Shown here piece by piece: positions 1-8,238 of a stretch of 43,059 bases of DNA. The stretch spans positions 281-43,339 of the forward strand of contig NZ_MSXW01000064.1 of assembly GCF_001945445.1 (NCBI RefSeq), written 5' to 3'. Source of the DNA: Pseudomonas sp. PA27(2017) (GTDB lineage Bacteria > Pseudomonadota > Gammaproteobacteria > Pseudomonadales > Pseudomonadaceae). Position 1 is the first letter of the stretch. Every line of letters starts with the position of its first letter. Below the pieces are notes generated by a model. The model had not been told where the DNA came from. It worked only from the letters and a program-made list of their open reading frames with translations, and did not search any database. The translations under genes and the position numbers were made by a program.

Positions 1-369
1 CCCCCGTCCGCCAGTTCTCCACTGTCGGTACTACATGCTTAGCCGTGTCTATTGAGTTAACCCTCAGCCGCCCGACGGGCAGGGTGCATTGGGCGAGTTG
101 TGTAAGTTTTAGCCACTTCGTCCACAACGTACTACGCGGCGATCCTGTTCTGCATGACAATCACTTCGGGTTTACAGGCATCCCCTAGTGATCGCTGGAG
201 CCGAAGCTACCAGAAGGACTAGTCGCGCCGCTTACGCAGCGAGAGCGTAGCCCTCGTAGTTTTCGTCATTGGCAACTATAGAAAGTTGCAACAGTGGATT
301 TACGACTTCTGTTACCAAGTCGGCATGCACCTCGAGCTTCGCCACCGGCGTCGAATCCTAATCGGCCCC
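1..369 (-). ncRNA. ssrA: tmRNA (transfer-messenger RNA), 3' end cut by window edge
   Basis: Read on the minus strand, this starts with the conserved tmRNA 5' acceptor and D-like segment (GGGGCCGATTAGGATTCGAC). It contains a resume codon and a short tag frame ending in YALAA plus stop, and it runs off the window inside the T-arm (CTGGCGGACGGGGG), so the CCA end is missing. tmRNA works with SmpB to rescue stalled ribosomes and tag the nascent peptide for ClpXP/ClpAP proteolysis. The 5' end is placed at the GGGG by analogy with known tmRNAs. Identification is firm; the exact mature ends are inferred. Confidence 0.96.
232..273 (-). other. ssrA: tmRNA proteolysis-tag reading frame
   Basis: The tag frame starts at the resume codon GCC and reads ANDENYEGYALAA followed by TAA. 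It keeps the hydrophobic ALAA degron end but has 13 codons, against the 10-codon ANDENYALAA type. The extra Glu-Gly-Tyr sits before YALAA, and the DNA there (GAGGGC then GCTCTC) can pair as an extended hairpin. The extension may be normal in this Pseudomonas lineage. Confidence 0.93.
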
Positions 370-387
370 GAAACTTGCGAGACGCGC

Positions 388-393
388 AGTGTA
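388..393 (-). promoter_or_regulatory. candidate -10 box of ssrA
   Basis: On the minus strand TACACT lies about 19 bases upstream of the mature tmRNA 5' end and is followed by a GC-rich discriminator. This fits a sigma70 -10 with transcription starting slightly upstream of the processed end. The -35 region (around GTCGAC) is a poor match, so the promoter is only a candidate. Confidence 0.4.
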
Positions 394-445
394 CGCCAAA
401 AGGGTTCGTGGCGTCGACCCGGGCTACACGGCGCGCTCGCAAACA

Positions 446-464
446 GGCCGGCGTTGAGCCGGCC
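446..464 (-). terminator. candidate terminator after the small secreted protein gene
   Basis: A perfect 7-bp stem (GGCCGGC / GCCGGCC, 5-base loop) lies 9 bases after the stop codon of the gene at 474-749 on the same strand. It is followed by TGTTTG, a weak T-rich tail. Its position suits an intrinsic terminator that separates the gene from ssrA. Confidence 0.5.
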
Positions 465-473
465 CGTCAGCTA

Positions 474-749
474 TCAGCTGGTGGCGCCGCTGCCATCATC
501 ACCCGGCGCGTCGAGCAGTTGCAGTGCACGCTCGGCGTGGCTGCCGCAAGCTTCGAGGTCGCCAGCAGCCTGGGCGTCGGTGGCTTCTTTCTTGGCGTCT
601 GCAACCTGCTGCTTGAGCGGCTCGGGCAGGGTGGCTTTGGCGGCCACGGCATTGTCGAGTTTCTGCAGGTTGACGGTGCACAGGTCATCAGCTGCGAAGG
701 CCGGTGCGGCCAGTACGGCGGCAATGACGAACATGGATACGCGCTTCAT
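474..749 (-). CDS. small exported protein of unknown function
   Basis: A 91-residue protein with a clear Sec signal peptide: a basic start (MKR), a hydrophobic stretch to about residue 17, and an APAFA-A cleavage site near residue 19. The mature part is charged and alanine-rich, probably helical, with two cysteines (near residues 23 and 48) that could pair in the periplasm. GAGG lies 9 bases before the ATG. Similar small periplasmic proteins with no known role occur in Pseudomonas. It stands alone between ssrA and fieF, with its own hairpin terminator. I do not recognise a functional family. Confidence 0.8.
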   Translation of the reverse strand: MKRVSMFVIAAVLAAPAFAADDLCTVNLQKLDNAVAAKATLPEPLKQQVADAKKEATDAQAAGDLEACGSHAERALQLLDAPGDDGSGATS

Positions 750-904
750 GTGGTAATCCTCTCATCACGAATAGATTCCCGGTGCCGCCCTGGTTGAGGG
801 TGAGGGGAGCCGGGAGCGTCCCACCCAAATCGTTTGGGCTTAGTGAAGCTGACTGGCCTTTCGCGATGACGGTTCACTGTTTTTCTGATGGCGCATCGCC
901 TGCC

Positions 905-1789
905 TCAAATCGGTGCGACTTCGACTGGGTCGGCATGCACCAGCACCTCGGCCTGGGCGAATTCGCTGCGGATAGCGTCCTCCACTTGTTCGCACAGTGC
1001 GTGTGCTTCGGTGAGGCTGAGGCTGCCGGGCAGATCGACGTGCAACTGTACGAACCAGTGAGTGCCGGACAGGCGTGTGCGCAGGTCGTGAATGCCGACG
1101 ACGCCAGGAACGGCGCAGGCCAGCTCGCCCATGCGCGTGCTGACTTCGGACGCCAGTTCCTGATCCATCAACACGCTGACCGACTGGCGTGCGATGCTCA
1201 CCGCGCTCCACAAGATGTAGGCCGCGATGCCGATGGCGAACAGCGCGTCGCCCTGTTGCCAGCCGAGATAGGCGAGCAGCAGCGCAAGGAGGATGCCGCC
1301 ATTGAGCAGCAGGTCGGAGCGGTAGTGCAGCGAGTCGGCATGGATGGCGGTGGAGCCAGTCTTGCGCACCACGTGGTGCTGGAACGTCAGCAGGGCGACC
1401 GTCAGTGCCATGGACAGCAGCATCACCGCAATGCCCAAACCCTGAGCGGTCAATGGCTCAGGTTGGCGCAGGCGCTCGAAGCCTTGCACGGCGACCAGGA
1501 TGGCACTGGCACCGATGAACAGCGCCTGGCCCAAACCCGCAAGTGCCTCGGCCTTGCCGTGGCCGTATCGGTGATCATCGTCGGCGGGGCGCAGGGCGAT
1601 GTTCACGGCGATCAGGTTGAGCAGCGAGGCGGCGCTGTCGAGCAGCGAATCGGTGAGACCGGCGAGCAGGCTGACCGAGCCGCTGGCCCACCAGGCGATC
1701 GCTTTGCACAACACCAGGGTCAGCGCCACGCAGAGTGCGGCGGCGGTGGCCTGGCGCATCAGGCGGGCGTGCTGGCGGTCGAGGGTCAT
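905..1789 (-). CDS. fieF: cation diffusion facilitator, FieF/YiiP type
   Basis: A 294-residue inner-membrane metal/proton antiporter of the CDF family, expected to export Zn(II), Fe(II) or similar ions. The N-terminal half has about six membrane segments. The transport site motif DSLLD is in TM2 and its partner HADSLHYRSD is in TM5, which gives the Asp/Asp/His/Asp set of FieF. The loop DDDHRYGHGKAE and the His-rich C-terminal cytoplasmic domain also fit. I chose the ATG at 1789; the frame could also open at GTG 1804, but GGA lies 7 bases before the ATG and nothing resembles a ribosome site before the GTG. The metal specificity cannot be read from sequence. Confidence 0.88.
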   Translation of the reverse strand: MTLDRQHARLMRQATAAALCVALTLVLCKAIAWWASGSVSLLAGLTDSLLDSAASLLNLIAVNIALRPADDDHRYGHGKAEALAGLGQALFIGASAILVAVQGFERLRQPEPLTAQGLGIAVMLLSMALTVALLTFQHHVVRKTGSTAIHADSLHYRSDLLLNGGILLALLLAYLGWQQGDALFAIGIAAYILWSAVSIARQSVSVLMDQELASEVSTRMGELACAVPGVVGIHDLRTRLSGTHWFVQLHVDLPGSLSLTEAHALCEQVEDAIRSEFAQAEVLVHADPVEVAPI

Positions 1790-1816
1790 TGGCAATCCAT
1801 GCACGATGGCGGGCTG

Positions 1817-1838
1817 AGCCCGTCATCACTGACGGGCT
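1817..1838. terminator. perfect hairpin between fieF and the lipoprotein gene
   Basis: A 9-bp perfect inverted repeat (AGCCCGTCA / TGACGGGCT) with a 4-base loop lies between the lipoprotein stop and the fieF start, both on the minus strand. There is no T-run after it on either strand. It may be a factor-assisted terminator or an RNA-stabilising stem rather than a classical intrinsic terminator. Confidence 0.4.
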
Positions 1839-1848
1839 GCGGGAGGAA

Positions 1849-2268
1849 TCAGGCGGATGGGCGCAGGCCGTAGGCCGCCAATTGCTCGGTGCTGCCGCTG
1901 TGCTGGATCAGGCGTGGGTCGTCGAGCGGCAGGTTGTGGCCGGTCTGGGTTTCGATCAGCGCCTTGAGCTTGGCGGTGTCGACCTTGCCGTCCCCGTCCA
2001 CCACGTTCTTCAGGGACTGCGTATCGACCTGTGCGGTGGTGCCGCCTGGCAGGTAGATGGCGCCGGTGGCGAAGTCGACGCCAAAAGCGATCAGCCCGGG
2101 AATCACGTAGAAGAGAATGCCGATAGCGTTCAGGCCGGCGACGAGGGGGTCGATCCGGCCCTCGATCTGGCCGCGGCGATCAGGGAAGAAGATGGTGCCG
2201 CAAGCGGACAGTTGAGTGACCAATGTAACGGCGAGAACGCCGCCGATAACGCGGGATTTCGTGCGCAT
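1849..2268 (-). CDS. small membrane lipoprotein (putative)
   Basis: A 139-residue protein with a lipoprotein signal: a basic N-terminus (MRTKSR), a hydrophobic core, and the lipobox LSAC with Cys23 as the lipidation site. A hydrophobic stretch at about residues 45-65 (GILFYVIPGLIAFGVDF) could be a second membrane segment. The rest is soluble. The start ATG at 2268 is preceded by GGAGGT 5 bases upstream, a strong ribosome site; longer versions of the frame lack the signal peptide. I recall a similar gene next to the CDF gene and hrpB in P. aeruginosa, but its function is unknown. Confidence 0.8.
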   Translation of the reverse strand: MRTKSRVIGGVLAVTLVTQLSACGTIFFPDRRGQIEGRIDPLVAGLNAIGILFYVIPGLIAFGVDFATGAIYLPGGTTAQVDTQSLKNVVDGDGKVDTAKLKALIETQTGHNLPLDDPRLIQHSGSTEQLAAYGLRPSA

Positions 2269-2390
2269 CGAGCACCTCCAGAAAAAGTGGACGCCACTAT
2301 AGCAAGGCGAGCATTGCAAAGCTGCTGCGGCACTTCAACACGCAGCCTTCGACGGTATATGACCGGGCAAGCATGGCGGCAGTTCGCCGT

Positions 2391-2396
2391 TATAAT
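2391..2396 (+). promoter_or_regulatory. candidate hrpB promoter (-10)
   Basis: A perfect TATAAT lies 23 bases before the hrpB start codon and is followed by a GC-rich stretch. The region 17 bases upstream (CAAGCA) is a poor -35. It is the only good promoter signal in the short divergent gap between the lipoprotein gene and hrpB. Confidence 0.5.
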
Positions 2397-2419
2397 CGCC
2401 GGCCTGAACTGGAGCCCCG

Positions 2420-4951
2420 ATGAACAGCCTGCCGATCGATTCCCTGCTGCCCGACCTGTGCCGCGCCCTGGCCGACCGTGATGAAGTGGTGCTCGAGGCG
2501 CCGCCCGGTGCCGGCAAGACCACCCGCGTGCCGCTGGCCGTGCTCGACCAGCCATGGTTGGCCGGGCAGCGCATCATCATGCTCGAGCCGCGGCGCCTGG
2601 CTGCCCGTGCCGCGGCCGAGCGGCTGGCCAGTGAGCTGGGGGAAAAGGTTGGCGAAACGGTGGGCTATCGCATCCGCCTGGACAGCAAGGTGGGGCCTAA
2701 CACGCGCATCGAGGTGGTGACCGAGGGCATTCTCGCACGGCGTTTGCAGGACGACCCGGCGCTGGAAGGCGTCGGGCTGGTGATTTTCGACGAGTTTCAC
2801 GAGCGTAGCCTGGATGCCGACCTGGCCCTGGCGCTGACCCTCAATGGTCGGGCGATGTTTCGCGACGCCGACAGTGGCGAGGCGCCGCTCAAAGTGCTGC
2901 TGATGTCCGCGACCCTGGAAGGCGAGCGCTTGGCTGGCTTGTTGGGTAACGCGCCAGTCCTGCGCAGTGAAGGGCGCATGTTCCCCGTAGACATCCGCTG
3001 GGGCGCGCCCTGGCAGGCGGGGGAGTGGCTGGAGCCAAGAGTGCTGCAAACGGTATTGCAGGCGCTGGACGATGAGCCCGGCAGCCTGCTGGTGTTTCTG
3101 CCCGGCCAAGCGGAAATTCGCCGCGTGGCCGAGCAACTGGAGGAAACAATGGGCGGGCGCGGCGACGTTCGCGTCTGTCCGCTGCATGGCGAACTGGAGC
3201 TGTCGGCCCAGCGTGCGGCTATCGAGCCGGCGCCATCCGGGCTGCGCAAAGTGGTGCTGGCCACCAACATCGCCGAGACCAGCCTGACCATCGACGGCGT
3301 GCGCGTAGTGGTCGACGCCGGGCTGGCGCGGGTGCCGCGTTTCGACCCCGGCAGCGGCATGACGCGCCTGGACACTGCGCGTATTTCCCGCGCTTCGGCC
3401 ACCCAGCGCGCGGGCCGTGCCGGGCGTCTGCAACCGGGTGCCTGCTATCGGCTATGGTCCCAGGCGCAGCATGAGCAATTGCCTGCTTATAGCGCAGCGG
3501 AAATTCTCCAGGCCGACCTGGCGGGCCTGGCGTTACAGCTGGCGCGCTGGGGCGTCGAAGTGGATGAGTTGGTCTGGCTCGACCCGCCGCCCGCTGCCGC
3601 CTACGCCCAGGCGCGCGATCTGCTGCAGCGCCTCGGCGCGCTCGACGAACGTGGTGTGTTGACTGCCCACGGTCAGGCCATGGCCGAGCTGCCGGCTCAT
3701 CCGCGCATCGCTCATCTGTTGCTGCGTGGCCAGGCGCTCGGGCTCGGTGAGATGGCCTGCGACCTGGCGGCTCTGCTGGGGGAGCGCGACATTCAGCGAG
3801 GTGGCGGGGCCGACCTGCACAGTCGCCTGGCGCTGCTGTCGGGCGAGAGTCGAGCGGCGCGTGGCGCCAATGGCGGCGTGCAGCGTGCGCGACAATTGGC
3901 CAAACAGTTTCAAGGATATTTGCGCCGGATGCCGGTCAGCGAGGCGGTCAGCGACCCCGAGCATGGCCGCTGGCTGGGCGCACTGCTGGCGTTCGCCTAC
4001 CCGGATCGCATCGCACGTCAGCGCCGTGAGGGCGGCGCCGAATATCGACTGGCCAATGGTCGCGCGGCGCAGTTTACCGAGGCCGATGGGCTGATGAAGC
4101 ATACCTGGCTTGTGGTGGCCGACCTGGGCAGTCGCCAGGGCCAGCGTGAGGAGCGCATCTATCTGGCTGCCGAACTGGAGCCAGCACTGTTCGACTCGGT
4201 GCTGGCCGAACAGGTCAGCAGCCAGGATCTGCTCGAATGGGATGAGCGCGAAGGCGTACTGCGTGCCGAGCGGCAGCGCAAGGTTGGTGACCTGGTGCTG
4301 AGCAGCGAGGCCTTGCCGGGGCTGGATGCCGAAGCACGTACCAGCGCGTTGATCGGCCTGGTACGGCGCAAAGGGCTGGCGCTGCTGCCGTGGACGCCGG
4401 AGCTGCGCCAGTGGCAGGCGCGGGTGATGCTGCTGCGTGAGCTGGATCTGCAGCAGGGCAGCAGCGAATGGCCGGATGTATCGGATGCAGCGCTGCTGGA
4501 TACCTTGGAAACCTGGTTGGCACCCTACCTGGGCAAAGTCACCCGGCTCAGCCATTTTGGCAATCTCGACCTGCATGCGATGCTGCAAACCATGCTGCCC
4601 TGGCCGTTGCCGCAGCGCCTGGACGAGTGGGCACCGCGCAGCATCGCCGTGCCGTCCGGCTCACGTATCGGTGTGGATTACAGCGAGCATCCGCCGGTGT
4701 TGGCGGTGCGGCTGCAGGAGCTGTTCGGCCTGGCCGAGACGCCGCGAATCGCCAATGGTCGTCAGCAGGTGCTGCTGCACTTGCTGTCCCCGGCGCGTCG
4801 ACCGGTGCAGGTGACCCAGGACCTGGCCAACTTCTGGCGCACCACTTACGCCGAGGTGAAGAAGGATTTGAAGGGGCGCTACCCGAAGCATTACTGGCCG
4901 GACGATCCGCTGATCGCCGAGCCCACCGCGCGGGCCAAGCCGCGCAAGTAG
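2420..4951 (+). CDS. hrpB: ATP-dependent helicase HrpB
   Basis: An 843-residue DEAH/RHA-type helicase, the usual length for HrpB. Visible motifs: Walker A GAGKT at residues 30-34, motif Ia LEPRRLAARAAAERLA, motif II written DEFH (124-127, then ERSLDADL), motif III SATLEG, motif V TNIAETSLTIDGV and motif VI QRAGRAGR. The C-terminal half is the HrpB-specific region. The substrate is presumed to be RNA, but the precise job of HrpB is poorly defined in most species; links to surface attachment are reported only in some. GGAG sits 8 bases before the ATG. It is monocistronic, and its stop lies only 17 bases from the stop of the convergent decarboxylase gene. Confidence 0.95.
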   Translation: MNSLPIDSLLPDLCRALADRDEVVLEAPPGAGKTTRVPLAVLDQPWLAGQRIIMLEPRRLAARAAAERLASELGEKVGETVGYRIRLDSKVGPNTRIEVVTEGILARRLQDDPALEGVGLVIFDEFHERSLDADLALALTLNGRAMFRDADSGEAPLKVLLMSATLEGERLAGLLGNAPVLRSEGRMFPVDIRWGAPWQAGEWLEPRVLQTVLQALDDEPGSLLVFLPGQAEIRRVAEQLEETMGGRGDVRVCPLHGELELSAQRAAIEPAPSGLRKVVLATNIAETSLTIDGVRVVVDAGLARVPRFDPGSGMTRLDTARISRASATQRAGRAGRLQPGACYRLWSQAQHEQLPAYSAAEILQADLAGLALQLARWGVEVDELVWLDPPPAAAYAQARDLLQRLGALDERGVLTAHGQAMAELPAHPRIAHLLLRGQALGLGEMACDLAALLGERDIQRGGGADLHSRLALLSGESRAARGANGGVQRARQLAKQFQGYLRRMPVSEAVSDPEHGRWLGALLAFAYPDRIARQRREGGAEYRLANGRAAQFTEADGLMKHTWLVVADLGSRQGQREERIYLAAELEPALFDSVLAEQVSSQDLLEWDEREGVLRAERQRKVGDLVLSSEALPGLDAEARTSALIGLVRRKGLALLPWTPELRQWQARVMLLRELDLQQGSSEWPDVSDAALLDTLETWLAPYLGKVTRLSHFGNLDLHAMLQTMLPWPLPQRLDEWAPRSIAVPSGSRIGVDYSEHPPVLAVRLQELFGLAETPRIANGRQQVLLHLLSPARRPVQVTQDLANFWRTTYAEVKKDLKGRYPKHYWPDDPLIAEPTARAKPRK

Positions 4952-4968
4952 CGACCCGCGTCATGCTT

Positions 4969-6567
4969 TCACGGCGCAAACGGCGGCGCCTCGGCGATTT
5001 CGATCAGCAGCGGCCGGTCGCTTGGCGCCTCGCGCAGCAGGCTTTGCAGGTGTGCGTGGTCGTGGGCGCGTTCGGCCAGGCAGCCGAAGCCGCGGGCGAT
5101 GGCCAGGAAGTCCGGCGTGTAGATGTCGACGCCCAGCGGGGTGATGTCGCGGCGCTCCATGTAGCGTTTTATCTCGCCATAGCCCAGGTTGTTCCACAGC
5201 AGCACGATGATGCCGACCTGTGCTTCCACGGCGCTGGCCAGCTCCGGCAGGGTGAACTGGATGCCGCCGTCGCCCATCAGGCTGATCACCGGGCGCGCTG
5301 GCTCGGCCAGCCGGGCGCCGATGGCTGCCGGCAGGCCGTAGCCGAGGGTGCCGTAGCCGGTGGAGGCGTTGAACCAGCGGCGCGGGCCATCCAGTTCTAC
5401 GAGATGGTTGCCGCTGTACACGGTCTGCGTCGAGTCGCCGACGAAGCGCGCGTCGGGCAGCACGTCGAGGATGCAGTCGAACAGCCGTCGGTAGTGCGCC
5501 CAGCCGGCGAAGTCTGCGGCCAGTTGCTGGCGAACTGCGCCCGCGCGCGTGGCGCCGCTGCTCTTTTCATCGTTCTCGCGCTGCGGCAATTGCTTGAGCA
5601 GCGCCTCGATGGCCAGGCCGGCGTCGCTGTGGATCGCCAATGTCGGCGTGTGATTGCGCTGCAACTGCTCGGCGTCGATATCGATACGGATCAGCTCGCC
5701 GCCGATTCTGAAGTTGCCGTCGAACACCACGTCGTAATCGGTCTCGCCCAGCTCGGTGCCGATGGCCAGCACCACGTCGGCGCCCAGCGCCAGCTGGCGC
5801 ACCGGCGGCAGCGACTGGTTGCTGCCGATCAGCAGCGGATGAGCGGCGGGCAGCAGGCCCTTGGCGTTGATGGTCAGCGCGGTCGGTACATCCAGCACCT
5901 CGGCCAGGCGGCGCACCGTATCGGGCTCACCTACGCCGCCGCCGATTAGCAGCAACGGGCGCTGGGCCTGGCTCAGGCGCTGCGCCGCTTGCTGGATCAA
6001 CTCGGCCTGCGGTGCGGGGCGTGGAGCTTTCACCCGCGGTTGCACGCTCAGGTGGTCGGCGGCGGCGGTGATCACATCCAGCGGTAGCTCGATATGCACC
6101 GGCCGTGGTCGCTGGCTATCGAACACCGCGAAGGCGCGGGCCAGCACTTCGGGCAATTCGTCGACGCTCATCAGCGTATGGCTGAAGGCGGCGACGCCAG
6201 CCACGAGGGCGCGCTGGTCCGGCAGCTCGTGCAGGTAGCCGTTGCCATGGCCGAGGCGCTCGCGTTCGTTGACGCTAGAAATCACCAGCATCGGGATCGA
6301 GTCCGCGTAAGCCTGACCCATGGCGGTGGCGATATTGGTCATGCCCGGCCCGGTGATGATGAAGCACACGCCAGGCTTGCCGGAGACGCGCGCGTAGCCG
6401 TCGGCCATGAAGCCCGCGCCCTGTTCGTGGCGCGGGGTGACGTGGCGGATGCCGCTGCCGGGCAAGCCGCGGTACAGCTCGACGGTGTGCACGCCGGGGA
6501 TGCCGAACACGGTGTCGACGCCCCAGGCCTCGAGTTGCTTGACGAGAAATTCACCGCAGGTGGTCAT
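4969..6567 (-). CDS. ThDP-dependent decarboxylase, 5-guanidino-2-oxopentanoate decarboxylase type
   Basis: A 532-residue enzyme of the acetolactate synthase/benzoylformate decarboxylase fold. Order: N-terminal PYR domain (GIPGVHTVELYRG, then the catalytic Glu in RHEQGAGFMADGYAR), a central domain, and a C-terminal ThDP site with GDGG and WNN. The family includes AruI, which converts 2-ketoarginine to 4-guanidinobutyraldehyde. The neighbours support that substrate: the upstream genes on the same strand are a sodium:solute symporter and guanidinobutyrase, so the product would feed 4-guanidinobutyrate to GbuA after oxidation. No aldehyde dehydrogenase is present here. GGAG lies 5 bases before the ATG. 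The exact substrate is inferred from context. Confidence 0.85.
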   Translation of the reverse strand: MTTCGEFLVKQLEAWGVDTVFGIPGVHTVELYRGLPGSGIRHVTPRHEQGAGFMADGYARVSGKPGVCFIITGPGMTNIATAMGQAYADSIPMLVISSVNERERLGHGNGYLHELPDQRALVAGVAAFSHTLMSVDELPEVLARAFAVFDSQRPRPVHIELPLDVITAAADHLSVQPRVKAPRPAPQAELIQQAAQRLSQAQRPLLLIGGGVGEPDTVRRLAEVLDVPTALTINAKGLLPAAHPLLIGSNQSLPPVRQLALGADVVLAIGTELGETDYDVVFDGNFRIGGELIRIDIDAEQLQRNHTPTLAIHSDAGLAIEALLKQLPQRENDEKSSGATRAGAVRQQLAADFAGWAHYRRLFDCILDVLPDARFVGDSTQTVYSGNHLVELDGPRRWFNASTGYGTLGYGLPAAIGARLAEPARPVISLMGDGGIQFTLPELASAVEAQVGIIVLLWNNLGYGEIKRYMERRDITPLGVDIYTPDFLAIARGFGCLAERAHDHAHLQSLLREAPSDRPLLIEIAEAPPFAP

Positions 6568-6592
6568 GCAGGCTCCTTGATGATGAATCTGC

Positions 6593-6618
6593 AGATGCCG
6601 GCAGTCGCACCGGCATCT
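6593..6618. other. intercistronic hairpin
   Basis: A perfect 9-bp inverted repeat (AGATGCCGG / CCGGCATCT, 8-base loop) sits in the 60-base gap between the symporter stop and the decarboxylase start, both read on the minus strand. There is no T-run on the minus strand. It could trim or stabilise the polycistronic RNA, or partly uncouple the two genes. Confidence 0.5.
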
Positions 6619-6627
6619 TTGATTGGT

Positions 6628-8007
6628 TCAGGCGAGGCTGGCAGCGCGCGCTTGCGGACGGGTCAGCAGGCTGCCGATCACGAAGGCCAGCAGGCCGACT
6701 GCCAGGCTGTAGTAGATCGGCGTGTTGGCTTCCAGGCCATCCTTGAACATGAAGACCAGTGCGGTGGCGCAACCCAGTGCCATGCTGGCGATGGCGCCAG
6801 TGGTGGTGGCGCGTTTCCAGTAGATGGCGCCGAGAATCGGAATCAGGATACCGCCCACCAGCAGGTTGTAGGCCAGTGTCAGAGCGCCGATCACGTCGCT
6901 GACCACCAGGGAGATCGCCAGCACCAGCAGGCCGGTGAGCAGGGTGAACAGGCGGGCGACCCCCAGGCTCGAAGGGCGACCGCCGCGCAGTTTCGGCAGC
7001 AGGTCCTCGGTCACCGTGGTGGACGCGGCGAGCAGACCGGCGCTGGCGGTGGACATCATCGCGGCCAGGGCGGCGGCGATCACCAGGCCGCGAATGCCGT
7101 CGGGCAGCGCGCTCTGCACGATGGAGGCGAAGGCGTTGTTGGCGTTGGCCAGATCCGGCAGCAGCACCTTGGCGCACATGCCGATCAGTGCGCCGACCAG
7201 CCCGTACAGCACGCAGTACACGCCGGCCAGGCTGCCGGCCACGCGGGCGACGTTCTCGTTGCGGGCGGTGAACACACGTTGCCAGATGTCCTGGCCGATG
7301 AGGATGCCGAAGAAGTAGATCAGGAAGTAGGTGATGATGGTGTCGTAGCCGATGGTGGTCAGGCTGAAGGCGGTGTCCGGCAGCTTGGCTACCAGTTCGT
7401 CCCAGCCGCCGACGCGGTACAGGCAGATGGGCAGCAGCACGAACATCAGGCCGACCGTCTTGATGGCGAACTGCACGATGTCGGTGAGGGTCAGCGACCA
7501 CATGCCGCCGATGCTGGAATACACCACCACTACGCCGCCAGCCAGCAGGATGGCCGCCCAGAAGGGCAGGTCGAACAGCACCTGCAGCACCGTGCCGCTG
7601 GCCAGCACCGAGACCACCGAGATCATCAGCGCGTAGGCGAACATCACCACCGCACTGGCCTGACGCGCCGCCGGTGTGTAGCGGCGTTCGAGGATCTGGG
7701 TGACGGTGAAGATGCGCAGTTTGAGCAATGGTTTGGCTAGGAACAGGTTGAGCACGATGATGCCGGCGCCCAGGGCGGCGCACAGCCAGAACCCGGAAAT
7801 GCCGTGCACATAACCCAGGCGCACGGTGCCGACGGTCGCGGCGCCGCCGAGCACGGTGGCGGCCATGGTGCCCATGTAGAAGGCCGGGCCGAGGTTGCGT
7901 CCGGCCACCAGGTAATCTTCCTGGCTGCGCGCGCGGCGCATGCCGTACCAGCCGAGCAGTAGCATGCCGGCGGCGTAGATCAGTACTACGGATATATCCA
8001 GGATCAT
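6628..8007 (-). CDS. sodium:solute symporter (SSS family)
   Basis: A 459-residue, strongly hydrophobic protein with about 13 membrane segments, matching the SSS (PutP/PanF-like) family in length and pattern. Early features include the LLLGWYGMRRARSQEDYLVAGR loop and a glycine-rich GTMAATVLGGAATVG segment typical of the first substrate/sodium helix region. It probably imports a guanidino acid or related amine, because it lies between gbuA and an AruI-type decarboxylase on the same strand. GGAG is 6 bases before the ATG. The transported compound is inferred only from context. Confidence 0.88.
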   Translation of the reverse strand: MILDISVVLIYAAGMLLLGWYGMRRARSQEDYLVAGRNLGPAFYMGTMAATVLGGAATVGTVRLGYVHGISGFWLCAALGAGIIVLNLFLAKPLLKLRIFTVTQILERRYTPAARQASAVVMFAYALMISVVSVLASGTVLQVLFDLPFWAAILLAGGVVVVYSSIGGMWSLTLTDIVQFAIKTVGLMFVLLPICLYRVGGWDELVAKLPDTAFSLTTIGYDTIITYFLIYFFGILIGQDIWQRVFTARNENVARVAGSLAGVYCVLYGLVGALIGMCAKVLLPDLANANNAFASIVQSALPDGIRGLVIAAALAAMMSTASAGLLAASTTVTEDLLPKLRGGRPSSLGVARLFTLLTGLLVLAISLVVSDVIGALTLAYNLLVGGILIPILGAIYWKRATTTGAIASMALGCATALVFMFKDGLEANTPIYYSLAVGLLAFVIGSLLTRPQARAASLA

Positions 8008-8028
8008 GTGTTTCTCCAGCGCCTGTCA

Positions 8029-8058
8029 CGATTCTTGTCAGGGTGGCGCCATGGCGCC
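8029..8058. promoter_or_regulatory. element shared with gbuA upstream region, plus a 14-bp palindrome
   Basis: The 16-mer CGATTCTTGTCAGGGT (8029-8044) recurs with one mismatch at 9232-9247 upstream of gbuA. It lies 22 bases before the symporter start and is followed directly by the perfect palindrome GGCGCCATGGCGCC (8045-8058). The rest of the 8059-8238 gap holds only GC-rich partial inverted repeats. A shared operator or promoter part for the guanidino cluster is a reasonable reading, but it is untested. Confidence 0.45.
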
Positions 8059-8238
8059 GACCTTGTTATTCACCCCCGACAGCCGTCGGGTAGTGGTGCT
8101 TGGGCAGTGCGGCAGGGCCGCGTGGAGCGAAGTGCGCTCCATGACCCGCGAACGGGTAATGCGCCACGGCGGGCTTCTGCTGGCCCGCGCGGGTTTTTCC
8201 AGTGATGTGAAACCGGGATTACCGGGCGAGCACGCGGC

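Noticed and set aside
824..838. CCCAAA/TTTGGG hairpin after fieF as a terminator
   Set aside because: A 6-bp stem with no T-run on the fieF strand is too weak to call.
782..1873. A 363-codon plus-strand frame over fieF
   Set aside because: It is a shadow of fieF, whose transport-site residues are all intact.
4468..5949. A 493-codon plus-strand frame over the hrpB end and the decarboxylase
   Set aside because: It overlaps the 3' end of hrpB in another frame and lies antisense to the decarboxylase. It shows no recognisable motif.
6094..7740. A 548-codon plus-strand frame over the symporter and decarboxylase
   Set aside because: The product is dominated by His, Gln, Gly, Ala and Asp with no domain or membrane pattern. 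It is the antisense shadow of two well-supported minus-strand genes.
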